DNA of 64,000 bases from Vibrio pomeroyi. Its GTDB lineage: Bacteria > Pseudomonadota > Gammaproteobacteria > Enterobacterales > Vibrionaceae. The notes beneath the pieces are model-generated. The model was given only the letters and a program-made list of their open reading frames with translations, made no database searches and was not told the DNA's origin. A program made the position numbers and the translations under genes. Numbering within the stretch: position 1 is the stretch's first letter; every line of letters begins with the position of its first letter. Shown in pieces: positions 37,672 through 47,878 of this stretch. The stretch lies in assembly GCF_024347595.1 (NCBI RefSeq), contig NZ_AP025506.1, positions 2,480,001 to 2,544,000 of the forward strand, in the 5' to 3' direction.

Positions 37672-38289
37672 TGGGCTATTGTATCACTGTCACTTTTGAT
37701 AATTGAGATTTTCTTAGCTCGATTCCGAACTTATTTATCCATAATCCCTACCGATCTATCCTCAAATGCTCGTTGAAGTTCTATATTTCTTTGATTCTTC
37801 GAACAAAAAAGCACCAAGATTCCTGCAAATTAAAATATCAATTGATAAATTATTTATAGACAGTGAGTTAGAGCTATCAAAACCCAAACAAAAACTGTTT
37901 TTTTTACAGCATTCCGACAAAGCAGATTGCTGTGTTTACCGACCGCTGCTATAGTTCACAGCTGCTATCAGTGGTTTGACTATTATTTAAACAGCTAACC
38001 ATTCATAAGCAAGTAAATGAGTAGATAACTCAGATTAGACAGTGCTGCAATCGGCGTAAGACACGGTCAACTGAGTTCCTTATCGCTCTACTCACGTACG
38101 CTCATGTTGAGTATTCACCGCCACATCGCGGATCATAGGCTAACTCCCTATGATGACTGACGTGCCCCAGAGCATCCCTCTCCAGCCGGGAGGCTGCACC
38201 GATAAAGCCATGGGATCTGGCACCATGAGAAACGAAATAAAGCGATAAGAACAATGATGAAAATAAGAAAAGACAATGAGAATTTCTAA
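37672..38289. other. rluC-rne intergenic region with rne leader
   Basis: 618 bp. The right half is the probable rne 5' untranslated region, with hairpins ATCATAGG/CCTATGAT (38132-38154) and CAGCC-GGGA-GGCTG (38183-38196). In E. coli a leader of similar length binds RNase E for autoregulation. The left part holds the rluC promoter region; a 62-codon frame at 37766-37954 there looks fortuitous. Confidence 0.6.
37927..37955 (+). promoter_or_regulatory. Candidate rne promoter
   Basis: TTGCTG (37927-37932), 17-base spacer, TATAGT (37950-37955). Transcription from about 37962 gives a leader of about 330 bases, close to the 361 of E. coli rne. Confidence 0.55.
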
Positions 38290-41200
38290 ATGAAAAGAAT
38301 GTTAATTAACGCAACTCAAAAAGAAGAGTTGCGTGTCGCTTTGGTTGATGGCCAGCGACTGTTCGATCTAGATATCGAAAGTCCAGGTCACGAGTCAAAA
38401 AAAGCGAATATCTACAAAGGACGTATTACCCGTATTGAGCCAAGCCTAGAAGCGGCATTTGTTGATTACGGCGCAGAACGTCACGGTTTCCTCCCTCTTA
38501 AAGAAATTGCCCGCGAATACTTCCCTGAAGGTTATACATACCAAGGCCGTCCTAGCATTAAAGAAGTGCTAAAAGAAGGCCAAGAAGTAATCGTACAAGT
38601 AGAGAAAGAAGAACGTGGTAGCAAAGGTGCTGCACTGACAACTTTCATCTCTTTGGCGGGTAGCTACTTAGTTTTGATGCCTAATAACCCTCGTGCTGGC
38701 GGTATTTCTCGTCGTATCGAAGGTGATGAGCGCACTCAACTGAAAGCAGCATTAAGCACTCTTGAGCTTCCTCAAGGTATGGGCTTAATCGTGCGTACAG
38801 CAGGTGTTGGCAAAAGTGCAGAAGAGTTAGAGTGGGACCTGAATGTTCTATTGAATCACTGGGGCGCTATCAAGCAAGCTTCTGATTCAAATGCAGCTCC
38901 TTTCCTAATTCACCAAGAAAGTAACGTTATCGTTCGCGCGATTCGTGACTACCTACGTCGTGACATCGGCGAGATTCTAATCGACAGCAACACTATTTTT
39001 GAACGTGCACAAGCGCACATTCAATTAATACGCCCAGATTTCATGAATCGCGTTAAGAAATACGATGGTGAAGTGCCACTATTCAGCCATTACCAGATTG
39101 AAAGCCAGATCGAATCAGCTTTCCAACGTGAAGTTCGTCTTCCATCTGGTGGTTCTATCGTAATCGACCCAACAGAAGCTCTAACTTCTATCGATATCAA
39201 CTCTGCTCGTGCAACAAAGGGCGGCGATATCGAAGAAACAGCGCTAAACACTAACCTAGAAGCAGCGGATGAAATTGCACGTCAATTACGTCTACGTGAC
39301 CTAGGTGGTCTTGTTGTTATCGACTTCATCGATATGACTCCGGTTCGCCACCAACGCGAAGTAGAAAGCCGTCTACGTGATGCCGTTCGTTTAGATCGTG
39401 CACGTGTTCAGATTGGTCGTATTTCTCGCTTTGGTCTTCTAGAGATGTCTCGTCAACGTTTGAGCCCATCACTAGCGGAAGCAAGCCACCACATTTGTCC
39501 TCGTTGTACAGGTACTGGTGTTGTTCGTGATAACGAATCTCTAGCACTGTCTGTTCTACGTTTGATCGAAGAAGAAGCTCTAAAAGACAACACAGCGCAA
39601 GTGCTTGCTGTTGTGCCTGTGCCAATCGCTTCTTACCTTCTGAACGAAAAACGTCGCTCAGTAAACCACATCGAGAAGAACCAAGAAGTTAAGATCACTG
39701 TTGTTCCTAACTCAGACATGGAAACACCACACTTTGAGGTTATCCGTGTTCGTGAAGGCGAAGAGTTCGATCTACTGTCTTACCTACTTCCTAAGAAGCT
39801 AGACGCTCTTAAAGAAGCAGAAAGCAAAGAACCAGCAGAACAGACTATTCGTCCTAAGAAGATCGAAGAGCCAGCTCTGAAAGGTTTCGCAGCCCCTGCT
39901 CAATCAGCACCAACTCCTGCTCCAGCACCTAAAGCTGTAGAAGAGAAGAAAGCTGAGCCAGCAGCGACTCAAGAACCAGGTCTAATTGGTCGTTTCTTCA
40001 AAGCTATCGGTAGCTTCTTATTCGGCTCTTCAACTCAAGAAGAGAAGAAAGAAGAAGAGAAGAAAGAAGAAGAAAAACCTAAGAACAATCGCAACAACGG
40101 CAACCGTCAACGCCGTGATCGTAACGATAACCGTCGTCGCAACCAACGTGGTGAGCGTGGTGACAATCGTAACGAAAACCGTGACAACAAGCGCCGTCGT
40201 AAGCCAGCTCGTGACGAGAAGCCTGAAGAGCAGAAAGAAGCAGCTCCACAGCAAAATCGTCAACCTCGCAAGCCTAAGCAAGATCGTCGCAACAAGCCAC
40301 GTGATGAGCAGAAGCAACGCGAAGAGCAAGTTCCTTCTAAGCTAGCAGAAGAAGGTCTACAGCTAGCGGCAGAAGCTCAAGCTGATAAGCCAGAAGCGCC
40401 TAAAGCTAAGCCTGAAGCGAAAGCAGCTAAGATCAAAGAGCGTCGTCAACGTCGTAAACTGAACAAGCAAGTTCGTGTTAAAGACCAACAAGCTCAAGCT
40501 GAAGACAACGCGTCAAAAGAACAAGCTGTTTCGAAAGAACAATCAGTCGCTCAAGAGCAAAAAGTTGCGGAACAAGTAGAAGCAACTCAAGCAAATGCTG
40601 AGCAAACTGAACAGGAAGAGCCGAAGCAACGTCGTAACCGTCGTTCTCCACGTCACCTACGTGCAAGTGGTCAACGTCGTCGTCGCGGTCGTGATCGTCG
40701 CCCTAACCCATTCCGCCTACGTAAAGGTGGTGTAGCTTCTCCAGAGATGGCTATGGGTAAAGTGATGCCTCGCTTCATTCCAAAACCTCACCACAAACAG
40801 GCAAAACCTGAAGTGGCTGAAGTTCAAGTAGCAGTTGAAACTCAAGTTTCTGTTAAAGAACAAGAGCAAAACGTAGCTCAAGAGACGGCTCCACAAAGCA
40901 ACGTAGCAATGGCAGGCGGCTTTGCATGTCCTGAACTGGCTATGGGCAAAGTGATTATCCGTCGCGAAGACGCTGCTGTTGAAGCTCAAGTAGCTGAGAC
41001 TCCTGCTGTAGTTGAAGAAGCTCCAGTGGTTGCTGAAGTGAAAGTTGAGGCTCCTGTCGTTGAAACTGCAGTAGTTGAAGCACCTGTTGAGACTGTGAAA
41101 GCAGAGGAAGCGGTTGTTGAAGCACCAGCAGTTGAAACTGAAGCGCCTGTCGTTGAACCAACAGCAGTTGAAGCGCCTAAAGCTGAAAGTGTGAAAGTTG

Positions 41201-41427
41201 AAGAAGCTCCGGTGGTAGAAACACCAGTTTCAGAAGCAGCACCAAAAGCGGCAGTTGCTAAGAAACAAGCGGGTTCGCCAATGACTAAAGCTCCTGGTCC
41301 TCAAGAGATCAAAGAGATTGAAGTTGTTGCTGCTCCATTCCGTACTGAGCGTTTTGTACCGAAAGGTGCAGGCAGTCAAGCAGCGTCAAACAAAGCTGGC
41401 GCAGGCATGACTAAGCCAAACTACTAG
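38290..41427 (+). CDS. rne: Ribonuclease E
   Basis: A 1045-aa endoribonuclease and degradosome scaffold. Catalytic half: [17 protein letters not shown] start, S1 domain about 35-125, Asp302 ([10 protein letters not shown]) and Asp345 (VVIDFIDM) as metal ligands, zinc-link CPRC at 403-406. Scaffold half: amphipathic membrane helix [15 protein letters not shown] at 565-579, arginine-rich RNA/helicase region around 781-812 ([19 protein letters not shown]), two enolase-site-like motifs (SPEMAMGKV at 817-825, CPELAMGKV at 880-888), a long Val/Glu/Ala-rich stretch, and a terminal PMTKAPGP like the PNPase-binding end of E. coli. Divergent from rluC; terminator at 41463-41490. Confidence 0.97.
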   Translation: MKRMLINATQKEELRVALVDGQRLFDLDIESPGHESKKANIYKGRITRIEPSLEAAFVDYGAERHGFLPLKEIAREYFPEGYTYQGRPSIKEVLKEGQEVIVQVEKEERGSKGAALTTFISLAGSYLVLMPNNPRAGGISRRIEGDERTQLKAALSTLELPQGMGLIVRTAGVGKSAEELEWDLNVLLNHWGAIKQASDSNAAPFLIHQESNVIVRAIRDYLRRDIGEILIDSNTIFERAQAHIQLIRPDFMNRVKKYDGEVPLFSHYQIESQIESAFQREVRLPSGGSIVIDPTEALTSIDINSARATKGGDIEETALNTNLEAADEIARQLRLRDLGGLVVIDFIDMTPVRHQREVESRLRDAVRLDRARVQIGRISRFGLLEMSRQRLSPSLAEASHHICPRCTGTGVVRDNESLALSVLRLIEEEALKDNTAQVLAVVPVPIASYLLNEKRRSVNHIEKNQEVKITVVPNSDMETPHFEVIRVREGEEFDLLSYLLPKKLDALKEAESKEPAEQTIRPKKIEEPALKGFAAPAQSAPTPAPAPKAVEEKKAEPAATQEPGLIGRFFKAIGSFLFGSSTQEEKKEEEKKEEEKPKNNRNNGNRQRRDRNDNRRRNQRGERGDNRNENRDNKRRRKPARDEKPEEQKEAAPQQNRQPRKPKQDRRNKPRDEQKQREEQVPSKLAEEGLQLAAEAQADKPEAPKAKPEAKAAKIKERRQRRKLNKQVRVKDQQAQAEDNASKEQAVSKEQSVAQEQKVAEQVEATQANAEQTEQEEPKQRRNRRSPRHLRASGQRRRRGRDRRPNPFRLRKGGVASPEMAMGKVMPRFIPKPHHKQAKPEVAEVQVAVETQVSVKEQEQNVAQETAPQSNVAMAGGFACPELAMGKVIIRREDAAVEAQVAETPAVVEEAPVVAEVKVEAPVVETAVVEAPVETVKAEEAVVEAPAVETEAPVVEPTAVEAPKAESVKVEEAPVVETPVSEAAPKAAVAKKQAGSPMTKAPGPQEIKEIEVVAAPFRTERFVPKGAGSQAASNKAGAGMTKPNY

Positions 41428-41462
41428 CGTTTACTGCTAAGTAATCACTAGAAAATCGAATC

Positions 41463-41490
41463 AAAGGCTGCTTATTAAAGCAGCCTTTTT
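41463..41490 (+). terminator. Terminator after rne
   Basis: Stem AAAGGCTGCTT / AAGCAGCCTTT with a short loop, followed by TT. Confidence 0.85.
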
Positions 41491-41686
41491 CATATCTGCT
41501 AATCGAATAAAAATTAATAGATATATTACTCAAAGTTAGGTTCAACCTTGAACTTAATCACATTTTTGGGTAGCATTCGCGCACTTATCTTTTCGACACT
41601 TCGCTATTGCCGCTCTTTTCAATCACCGTTTGGCTACGCAATACACTCGTGTCGGGTAAATCCATCTAAAGCATAGCTGAGCAAAC

Positions 41687-43234
41687 ATGTTCGAATTCCC
41701 ACAATTTTCAAAGCACTCTGTAAAGAATGATGTGCTTTCAGGTCTTACAGTAGCCCTAGCTCTAGTACCTGAAGCCGTAGCATTCGCCTTTGTTGCAGGC
41801 GTTGACCCAATGGTTGGTCTTTACGCAGCATTCATCATAGGTTTAATTACTTCTGTCTTCGGCGGTCGTCCAGGTATGATTTCTGGTGCAACTGGCGCAA
41901 TGGCTGTTGTAATGGTGAGCCTAGTAGCAACCCATGGCGTTCAATACCTATTTGCGGCAGTTATGCTAGCCGGCCTTCTGCAAATTGCAGCGGGTGTATT
42001 TAAGCTAGGTAAATTCATCCGTATCGTTCCGCACCCAGTAATGATTGGTTTCGTGAACGGTTTAGCGATCGTTATCTTCCTAGCACAGCTTGGACAATTT
42101 AAAGCACCAGACGTAACAGGTGCGCTAACTTGGTTACCAAGCGGTCAAATGACACTGATGTTAGGCCTTGTAGCTCTGACTATGGCAATCATCCACTTCC
42201 TACCTAAACTAACAACAGCGGTACCATCGTCATTGGTTGCTATTGTTACGGTAACGGCTTTGGTTGTTGGCCTTGACCTAGAAACTCGTACTGTTGTCGA
42301 TTTCTTGCGCACTATGTCTGGTGACGAAGCAGCAACACTAGCGGGCTCTCTACCAACATTCTCTATTCCAGCAGTACCATTTAGCCTAGAAACGCTATAC
42401 ATCATCCTGCCTTACGCAGTGATTCTGGCAGCGATTGGTCTAATCGAATCACTATTGACGCTTACCGTACTAGACGAAATGACAAACACTCGTGGTCAAT
42501 CTAACCGTGAATGTGTTGGTCAAGGTATGGCAAACGTGACGTGTTCAGTATTTGGCGCGATGGGTGGTTGTGCGATGATCGGTCAATCGATGATCAACGT
42601 AAACTCAGGTGGTCGTGGTCGTCTTTCTGGTATCGTTGCTGCCGTTGCACTACTGATGTTCATCCTATTCGGCTCTGCACTTATCGAGATGATTCCTCTA
42701 GCAGCGCTAGTGGGTGTAATGTTCATGGTTGTAATTGGTACATTCGAATGGGCAACCTTCAAGCTTGCACGTCGCGTACCTAAGCAAGACTTCTTCGTTA
42801 TCGTTCTGGTTACGGTTGTAACTGTAATGACAGACCTAGCGGTTGCTGTATTTGTAGGTGTAATTGCATCTGCACTAATGTTTGCATGGCAACATGCTAA
42901 GCATATCTACGCAGACACATCGGTAAACGACAAAGGCTCTAAAGAGTACAAAGTTAATGGCCCAATCTTCTTTGGTTCAACGGCTAACTTCCTAGAGTTG
43001 TTTGACGCATACAACGATCCACAAGATGTTATCGTTGATTTCGCAAACTCACGCGTTACCGACCACTCAGCTATTGAAGCGATTGATACTATTGCAGAGC
43101 GTTACGCAGCACTAGGTAAAACGCTTCACCTTCGCCACCTAAGCCAAGACTGTGTTGCTATGCTGCACAAAGCCGGTAGCTTAGTTGAAGCGAACGTTGC
43201 AGAAGACCCAATCTACAAAGTAATGTCTAAGTAA
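41687..43234 (+). CDS. SulP-family anion transporter with STAS domain
   Basis: A 515-aa inner-membrane protein with about 11-12 membrane segments (residues 12-400) and a C-terminal STAS domain (about 420-510, [20 protein letters not shown]). [24 protein letters not shown] and [13 protein letters not shown] are the conserved SulP transport motifs. Substrate could be sulfate, bicarbonate or another anion; the sequence does not say. It stands alone between rne and the phosphatase gene, closed by a hairpin at 43263-43293. Confidence 0.92.
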   Translation: MFEFPQFSKHSVKNDVLSGLTVALALVPEAVAFAFVAGVDPMVGLYAAFIIGLITSVFGGRPGMISGATGAMAVVMVSLVATHGVQYLFAAVMLAGLLQIAAGVFKLGKFIRIVPHPVMIGFVNGLAIVIFLAQLGQFKAPDVTGALTWLPSGQMTLMLGLVALTMAIIHFLPKLTTAVPSSLVAIVTVTALVVGLDLETRTVVDFLRTMSGDEAATLAGSLPTFSIPAVPFSLETLYIILPYAVILAAIGLIESLLTLTVLDEMTNTRGQSNRECVGQGMANVTCSVFGAMGGCAMIGQSMINVNSGGRGRLSGIVAAVALLMFILFGSALIEMIPLAALVGVMFMVVIGTFEWATFKLARRVPKQDFFVIVLVTVVTVMTDLAVAVFVGVIASALMFAWQHAKHIYADTSVNDKGSKEYKVNGPIFFGSTANFLELFDAYNDPQDVIVDFANSRVTDHSAIEAIDTIAERYAALGKTLHLRHLSQDCVAMLHKAGSLVEANVAEDPIYKVMSK

Positions 43235-43262
43235 TCTTAGGCAGAACGTAAAGCTAGATTTA

Positions 43263-43293
43263 AAAGGCCGACATTAAATGTCGGCCTTTTTTA
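43263..43293 (+). terminator. Terminator after sulP-family gene
   Basis: Stem AAAGGCCGACATT / AATGTCGGCCTTT followed by TTT. Confidence 0.9.
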
Positions 43294-43343
43294 TACGTCG
43301 TATTTAGTCACTAGGCAGTAAAGCACTGAACATAGCTTTGATG

Positions 43344-43793
43344 TTAAATAGACCGGAGTATTGCATCACTAGACTCTTCAATTAAATCCAAAACCAGCTC
43401 AAAACCATCGCCCTCTCCATAATATGGATCCGGAACCTCTTGATAGTCCGATTCTCCAAAACTCAAAAATAACGCAAGCTTGTATTGCAGATGCGCTGGG
43501 CACTGACTCATTAAGTCATCTAAATTGGCCTTATCTGCCGCGAGTATCAGGTCAAACTCTTCGAAGTCATTCATGACGACTTTACGAGAGGTAATGCCCT
43601 TGAAGCTGTAGCCTCGCTTCTCGCCAGCTGCCTTTGAACGCGAATCCGGTGGGTTTCCTTGATGGAAACCAATCGTCCCCGCAGAGTCGACTACAACATC
43701 AATATCTAGCTGTTGCGCTTTCTCTCTGAGTACCGCCTCACCTGTTGGCGAGCGACAAATATTCCCCATGCAAACCACGAGTATCTTTTTCAT
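43344..43793 (-). CDS. Low-molecular-weight protein-tyrosine phosphatase
   Basis: A 149-aa phosphatase. Active-site loop CMGNICRS: nucleophile Cys8 and Arg14; general acid Asp in VPDPYYG. Without a neighbouring tyrosine kinase or capsule locus its target is unknown. Divergent from btuR by 84 bases. Confidence 0.93.
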   Translation of the reverse strand: MKKILVVCMGNICRSPTGEAVLREKAQQLDIDVVVDSAGTIGFHQGNPPDSRSKAAGEKRGYSFKGITSRKVVMNDFEEFDLILAADKANLDDLMSQCPAHLQYKLALFLSFGESDYQEVPDPYYGEGDGFELVLDLIEESSDAILRSI

Positions 43794-43877
43794 CCGTAAT
43801 CACCTGTTCTTCCGATGGTTTTTGCTATCGTTAAGTTAGGCTATGATAGACGCAATCACAACTTAAAAGGATTTGTT

Positions 43878-44483
43878 ATGTCGACCGAAGACAGCAAAGA
43901 ACAACGTCATAAAGCAAGACAACAGAAAGTAAAAGAACAAGTCGACGCACGTGTGGCTGCAGCACAAGAAGTCAAAGGCCTATTATTGGTGATCACTGGT
44001 AACGGTAAAGGTAAGTCGACATCAGGTTTCGGCACCATTACTCGCGCTGTGGGTCACGGTAAGAAATGTGCCGTTGCTCAGTTTGTTAAAGGCACTTGGG
44101 ATAACGGCGAAAAAAACGTTCTGCAAAAGCTCGATGTCGAGTTCCAAGTGATGGGCACAGGTTTTACTTGGGAAACTCAGAACAAAGCGCAAGATATTGA
44201 AGCCGCGCAGCGTGTATGGAAAGAGTGTCAGCGCATGCTAGCTGACGAGTCGATTGATGTGATTCTGTTTGATGAGCTGACTTACATGGTCAGCTACGGT
44301 TACATCGAACTCGATGAAGTAGTTGAGGCGTTGAATAACCGTCCGAAGATGCAGTCTGTAATCATTACAGGCCGTGGCGCGCACCGTACTCTTACAGAGA
44401 TGGCAGATACTGTATCTGAAGTTCGTAACGTGAAACACGCTTTCGAATCTGGTGTTAAAGCGCTACAAGGCGTGGATTGGTAA
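43878..44483 (+). CDS. btuR: Cob(I)yrinic acid a,c-diamide adenosyltransferase
   Basis: A 201-aa ATP:corrinoid adenosyltransferase (CobO/BtuR) that makes adenosylcobalamin. P-loop GNGKGKST at residues 41-48, DELTYMVSYGYI further on, ending ITGRGAHRTL and VKALQGVDW. The ATG at 43878 is chosen: AAAGG is seven bases upstream; a start 63 bases earlier would add an unmatched leader. No cobalamin riboswitch is visible in the 84-bp upstream gap. Confidence 0.95.
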   Translation: MSTEDSKEQRHKARQQKVKEQVDARVAAAQEVKGLLLVITGNGKGKSTSGFGTITRAVGHGKKCAVAQFVKGTWDNGEKNVLQKLDVEFQVMGTGFTWETQNKAQDIEAAQRVWKECQRMLADESIDVILFDELTYMVSYGYIELDEVVEALNNRPKMQSVIITGRGAHRTLTEMADTVSEVRNVKHAFESGVKALQGVDW

Positions 44484-44497
44484 TAGTCTTCAACTAG

Positions 44498-44538
44498 AGA
44501 TCCCCGACTCGGTCATTCTTCCCTCTCGAGGATGACGA
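44498..44538 (-). repeat. Short dispersed repeat, copy C
   Basis: Minus strand begins TCGTCATCCTC and ends CGGGGATCT, as copy B. It faces copy D in opposite orientation. Confidence 0.6.
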
Positions 44539-44542
44539 CCAC

Positions 44543-44585
44543 TAGGCCGTTACGCTCTTGAACAAAGGACGACGGACGACGGCCT
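44543..44585. repeat. Inner inverted repeat between copies C and D
   Basis: TAGGCCGT (44543-44550) and ACGGCCTA (44578-44585) are perfect inverted arms; the second is preceded by GACGACGGACG, a small direct repeat. Confidence 0.7.
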
Positions 44586-44586
44586 A

Positions 44587-44630
44587 TCGTCATTCCCTAG
44601 AGCGAGGAACGAGTACCATAGTGAATCTCT
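44587..44630 (+). repeat. Short dispersed repeat, copy D
   Basis: Begins TCGTCATTCCCTAGA and ends GTGAATCTCT, as copy A. Confidence 0.6.
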
Positions 44631-44656
44631 CTTTAAGATTATCTAAACCAAAATAA

Positions 44657-44695
44657 AAAGCGCCATTCCTATAACAGGAATGGCGCTTTATTCTT
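44657..44695. terminator. Terminator between btuR and asmA
   Basis: Stem AAAGCGCCATTCCT / AGGAATGGCGCTTT, loop ATAAC, with T-rich ends on both strands. Confidence 0.85.
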
Positions 44696-44713
44696 TTTCA
44701 AATGAGATGAAGA

Positions 44714-46855
44714 CTAGTTAAACAAACCTTTTAGTAGGCCGTTTACTGCATCTCTTGTTTTCTCATCTTTGATCTTGTCACCGTACTTTTCGTCTAGCTT
44801 TTCTAAACCACGATCAATTTCTTTCTGTGCTTTCTGTTTCAATACATCATCAAAAACAAGTGCAAATTTCGGGTCTGCCCACTGGCCAGTTACCTTAGTT
44901 GGGATAGTCACATCTTTCAGGTCATCAATGCTCTTACCACCCTGACCTTCTAACGAACCAACGATCGACGTTCTTACTAGGAAGTCTACAGTCTCATTAA
45001 TGAAGTTCGCTTTACCTTGGCCAGTAACGCGCAGTAGTGGTGACTGTGCCGATAAGTCGTTGGTTGAAACCCAACCTTTGTCGACCTTCAGCGTCGCTTT
45101 CATTGCACTGAAGTCCGTTTTTTGAGCTTCATTTGTGCTTTCAACTTTCTCGCCTTTGATCTTCGCGTAATTCTCACGAATCAATTGCGCAACGTTGATA
45201 CCGTTAACCGCACCATCTTCAAAGTTAATCGCGATAGTACCGACTAGGTTCTTCTTAATACCCGTCGGAGTCAGGCTCTTACCTTTCACGTTAACATCGA
45301 TATTACCGGTACCTTCCAGCATATCGTTATCTGCAACATCAACCAGTAACGGCTGAACTTTCACGCCTTTGATTTTCTTCTTAGCTGTGTAAGTCGCTGG
45401 TGTTTTACGTGCATCTAACTTAGCTGTTGCAGAAATAGAGCCTTGGTAAAGGTTCGATGTGAATGAGGTAAGTTCTGCGATACCGCGGTTAACCGAGAAT
45501 GCTGTTTTAACATTCTGCATTTTCGCATTGCTCGCCTTGAACTTATCAATCGTGATATCACCTTTAACGTCTAACGTTTTCAGTGCCGACAGATCAGGTT
45601 CTACTTCTTTCGCAGGTTCAGAGCTACCTGAGTTTGACGTTGAACCACCAGCAGACTCAGAAGGAGCCGTGCTCGCCGTTCCTGTTGTGTTACCTAAGCC
45701 TAAGAACTCATCAAGGTCGATGTTCGGACTATGAAGGGAGAAACGAACCTTTGGAATTTCAGACAGGGTTACGTCAGCTTTACCATCTAGCGCGATCGAG
45801 TTTGCTTGTAGCTTCTCTAACACGAAGCTCAAGTGGCTCTTAGTTAGGTCAAAGCTCAAATCAGACAACATATCGACTTTCATTGGTGATTGCGGAAGCG
45901 TGTCACCTTTGAATGTTGAGTCAAGCGTTAGCTTATTCAGTGTCACTTTTGAAATCGCGCTATCAACAGTTAACTCACCGCCACCTTTCAGGTCTAGGTC
46001 AAGACCCGCAGCTTTACCTACCACAGCGTAAGTCAGTTGGTTCACCTTATCGAATTCAAACGTATCCAAGCCAATCTTCGCTGAGTCAATCGACGTTGCT
46101 GGATCATTGAATTTCGCATTGAGGTCAATATTGCGTAGTGCGTAACTTGCGAAACCTTCCGCTAGTTTAAATTCAGCACTGCCGTTTGCAGAGAATTTCT
46201 GTTGATTGTTTTCACCAGAAGCAGCGAAAGTTGCCGTTGTCCATGTATCCACAGCAAATTCAGATAAATTCAAAGACACATCGTACAACTTAGTGAATGA
46301 ACCCGCTTGCTTGTCGTCCATTTCAAACAGTGCGTTTGAGACAGTGACACCTGCAAGGTTAATCGTCCAACCAGATGCTTCCGTTGCACTTTGTTCTTGA
46401 GGTGCTGGAGCTGATTCAGGGGTTGTGTCTGCAACAGCAGTCTCAGATTCTTGAGGCGCTGAGGCTTGTGTTAACGCATCGATGTTCTTACGACCATCTT
46501 TAAGCGTTTCTAAATAGAACTCTGCACCGTCTAGAGTGATGTTGCCGATCTCTAGTTGGTTGCTAAACAGCGGAGTAACCGAAACATCAACGCCAACGGT
46601 ATCAACCTTGAATAGGTTCGGTTGGGTGAACCCTTCTGGGTTACGTAATTCAGTTTGACCAAGTTCAAAGCCAATAGATGGGAAGAATTGCCAGCTGATA
46701 TCGCCCTCGATCACTAGCTCTAGGCCTGTGTGTTTTTGGGCTTGTTCGACAATTAATGGCTTAAATTTGTTGGGATTCACTAACAGCACTAGTGCCAGAA
46801 TTGCTGCAATAACAACAAACACTGGTACAGCTATGAAAATGAGTAGTTTCTTCAT
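44714..46855 (-). CDS. asmA: AsmA family protein
   Basis: A 713-aa inner-membrane protein with one N-terminal anchor (KKLLIFIAVPVFVVIAAILAL...) and a long periplasmic beta-rich body. Conserved opening NPNKFKPLIVEQAQKHTGL and closing TVDFLVRTSIVGSLEGQGG. The AsmA group is related to bridge-like lipid transport proteins and is linked to outer-membrane assembly. A low-complexity Ser/Gly/Glu linker is around residues 395-425. Of two ATGs I take the second, eight bases after AAGGA. Follows udk by 106 bases; in E. coli it is also near udk. Confidence 0.9.
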   Translation of the reverse strand: MKKLLIFIAVPVFVVIAAILALVLLVNPNKFKPLIVEQAQKHTGLELVIEGDISWQFFPSIGFELGQTELRNPEGFTQPNLFKVDTVGVDVSVTPLFSNQLEIGNITLDGAEFYLETLKDGRKNIDALTQASAPQESETAVADTTPESAPAPQEQSATEASGWTINLAGVTVSNALFEMDDKQAGSFTKLYDVSLNLSEFAVDTWTTATFAASGENNQQKFSANGSAEFKLAEGFASYALRNIDLNAKFNDPATSIDSAKIGLDTFEFDKVNQLTYAVVGKAAGLDLDLKGGGELTVDSAISKVTLNKLTLDSTFKGDTLPQSPMKVDMLSDLSFDLTKSHLSFVLEKLQANSIALDGKADVTLSEIPKVRFSLHSPNIDLDEFLGLGNTTGTASTAPSESAGGSTSNSGSSEPAKEVEPDLSALKTLDVKGDITIDKFKASNAKMQNVKTAFSVNRGIAELTSFTSNLYQGSISATAKLDARKTPATYTAKKKIKGVKVQPLLVDVADNDMLEGTGNIDVNVKGKSLTPTGIKKNLVGTIAINFEDGAVNGINVAQLIRENYAKIKGEKVESTNEAQKTDFSAMKATLKVDKGWVSTNDLSAQSPLLRVTGQGKANFINETVDFLVRTSIVGSLEGQGGKSIDDLKDVTIPTKVTGQWADPKFALVFDDVLKQKAQKEIDRGLEKLDEKYGDKIKDEKTRDAVNGLLKGLFN

Positions 46856-46961
46856 CCGCATATTCCTTGCTTAGATTCCAAAAGAAAGTGGCACTATAAA
46901 AGTGCCACTGATTCGGTAAAAAATAAAGCTAAGTGAGTCACTTAGGCAAATTTTTATTCGA

Positions 46962-47603
46962 TTAAGACTTCAACAACTTCGCAATGTGGGCTTTTAGCAC
47001 ATCAATCGCAATACGGTTTTTACCACCACGAGGAACGATGATGTCTGCATGTTGTTTTGAAGGCTCGATAAACTGCATGAACATTGGACGTACCGTTTCT
47101 TGGTATTGCTTAAGTACTGTGTCCATTGTACGACCACGCTCTTCCACATCACGCTTAACACGGCGTAGTAGACAGATGTCTAACGGTGTATCCATAAACA
47201 CGCTTGCGTGCATTAGTTTACGAAGACGCGGGTCTGTAAGAAGCAGAATACCTTCTAAAATGATCACTTTCTTAGGAGTAAGTGTAGTCGTTTCAGAAGT
47301 ACGTGTGTGCTCTGTGTAGCTGTATTCAGGAACTTCTACGGCATTGCCACTCATTAGCTGCTGTAGATGTTCACATAAAAGGTCATGATCTAGTGCATTT
47401 GGGTGATCGTAGTTAGTTTTAACTCGCTCTTCCATACTCAAGTGGCTTTGGTCGCTGTAATAGCAATCTTCCGTGATAACACCAATTTGATGGTCGCCTA
47501 CTTTTTCGCGCAGCTCATTATAAATCGTACTAGCAATCAGACTTTTTCCTGAAGCTGAAGCGCCAGCGATACCTACGATGACACATTGATTATTATCAGA
47601 CAT
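46962..47603 (-). CDS. udk: Uridine kinase
   Basis: A 213-aa pyrimidine salvage enzyme, equal in length to E. coli Udk. P-loop GASASGKS at residues 14-21; [10 protein letters not shown] and YDHPNALD are family motifs. The ATG before SDNNQ is chosen over an ATG 69 bases upstream because it gives the family length. Between apbC and asmA on the same strand. Confidence 0.96.
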   Translation of the reverse strand: MSDNNQCVIVGIAGASASGKSLIASTIYNELREKVGDHQIGVITEDCYYSDQSHLSMEERVKTNYDHPNALDHDLLCEHLQQLMSGNAVEVPEYSYTEHTRTSETTTLTPKKVIILEGILLLTDPRLRKLMHASVFMDTPLDICLLRRVKRDVEERGRTMDTVLKQYQETVRPMFMQFIEPSKQHADIIVPRGGKNRIAIDVLKAHIAKLLKS

Positions 47604-47878
47604 TATTTTGCACCCGATATGGTTTGGTGGTGGGAATAGATAAACCGCCTGATTATAGGGGCTAAAGCACATAGATTCTAGTCACCATTTTAGCTAATTG
47701 CAGTCAAATTGATGATCTCAATACATTTACTTAAGACAATCGTTTGCTTTCAAATAACTTGCCTACAACTATTTGCACAAGCCCAATGGATATTGGATTA
47801 AATCCACCGCTGTTTATCTAATCCAAACAATATTTAAACGACTTTGTGATTAACTTGCGCTATTCAACTATATATTCG

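Noticed and set aside
37766..37954. 62-codon frame in the rluC-rne gap
   Set aside because: It lies over the rne promoter, has no ribosome site and an unusual composition.
39986..40345. Long overlapping frames on both strands inside rne
   Set aside because: They come from the repetitive Lys/Glu/Arg codons of the RNase E scaffold region.
41535..41557. Near-palindrome AAGTTAGGTTCAACCTTGAACTT before the SulP gene, 41535-41557
   Set aside because: Imperfect and with no recognised regulator; kept out of the feature list.
43800..43877. Cobalamin riboswitch before btuR
   Set aside because: The gap is only 84 bp and has no B12-box-like sequence.
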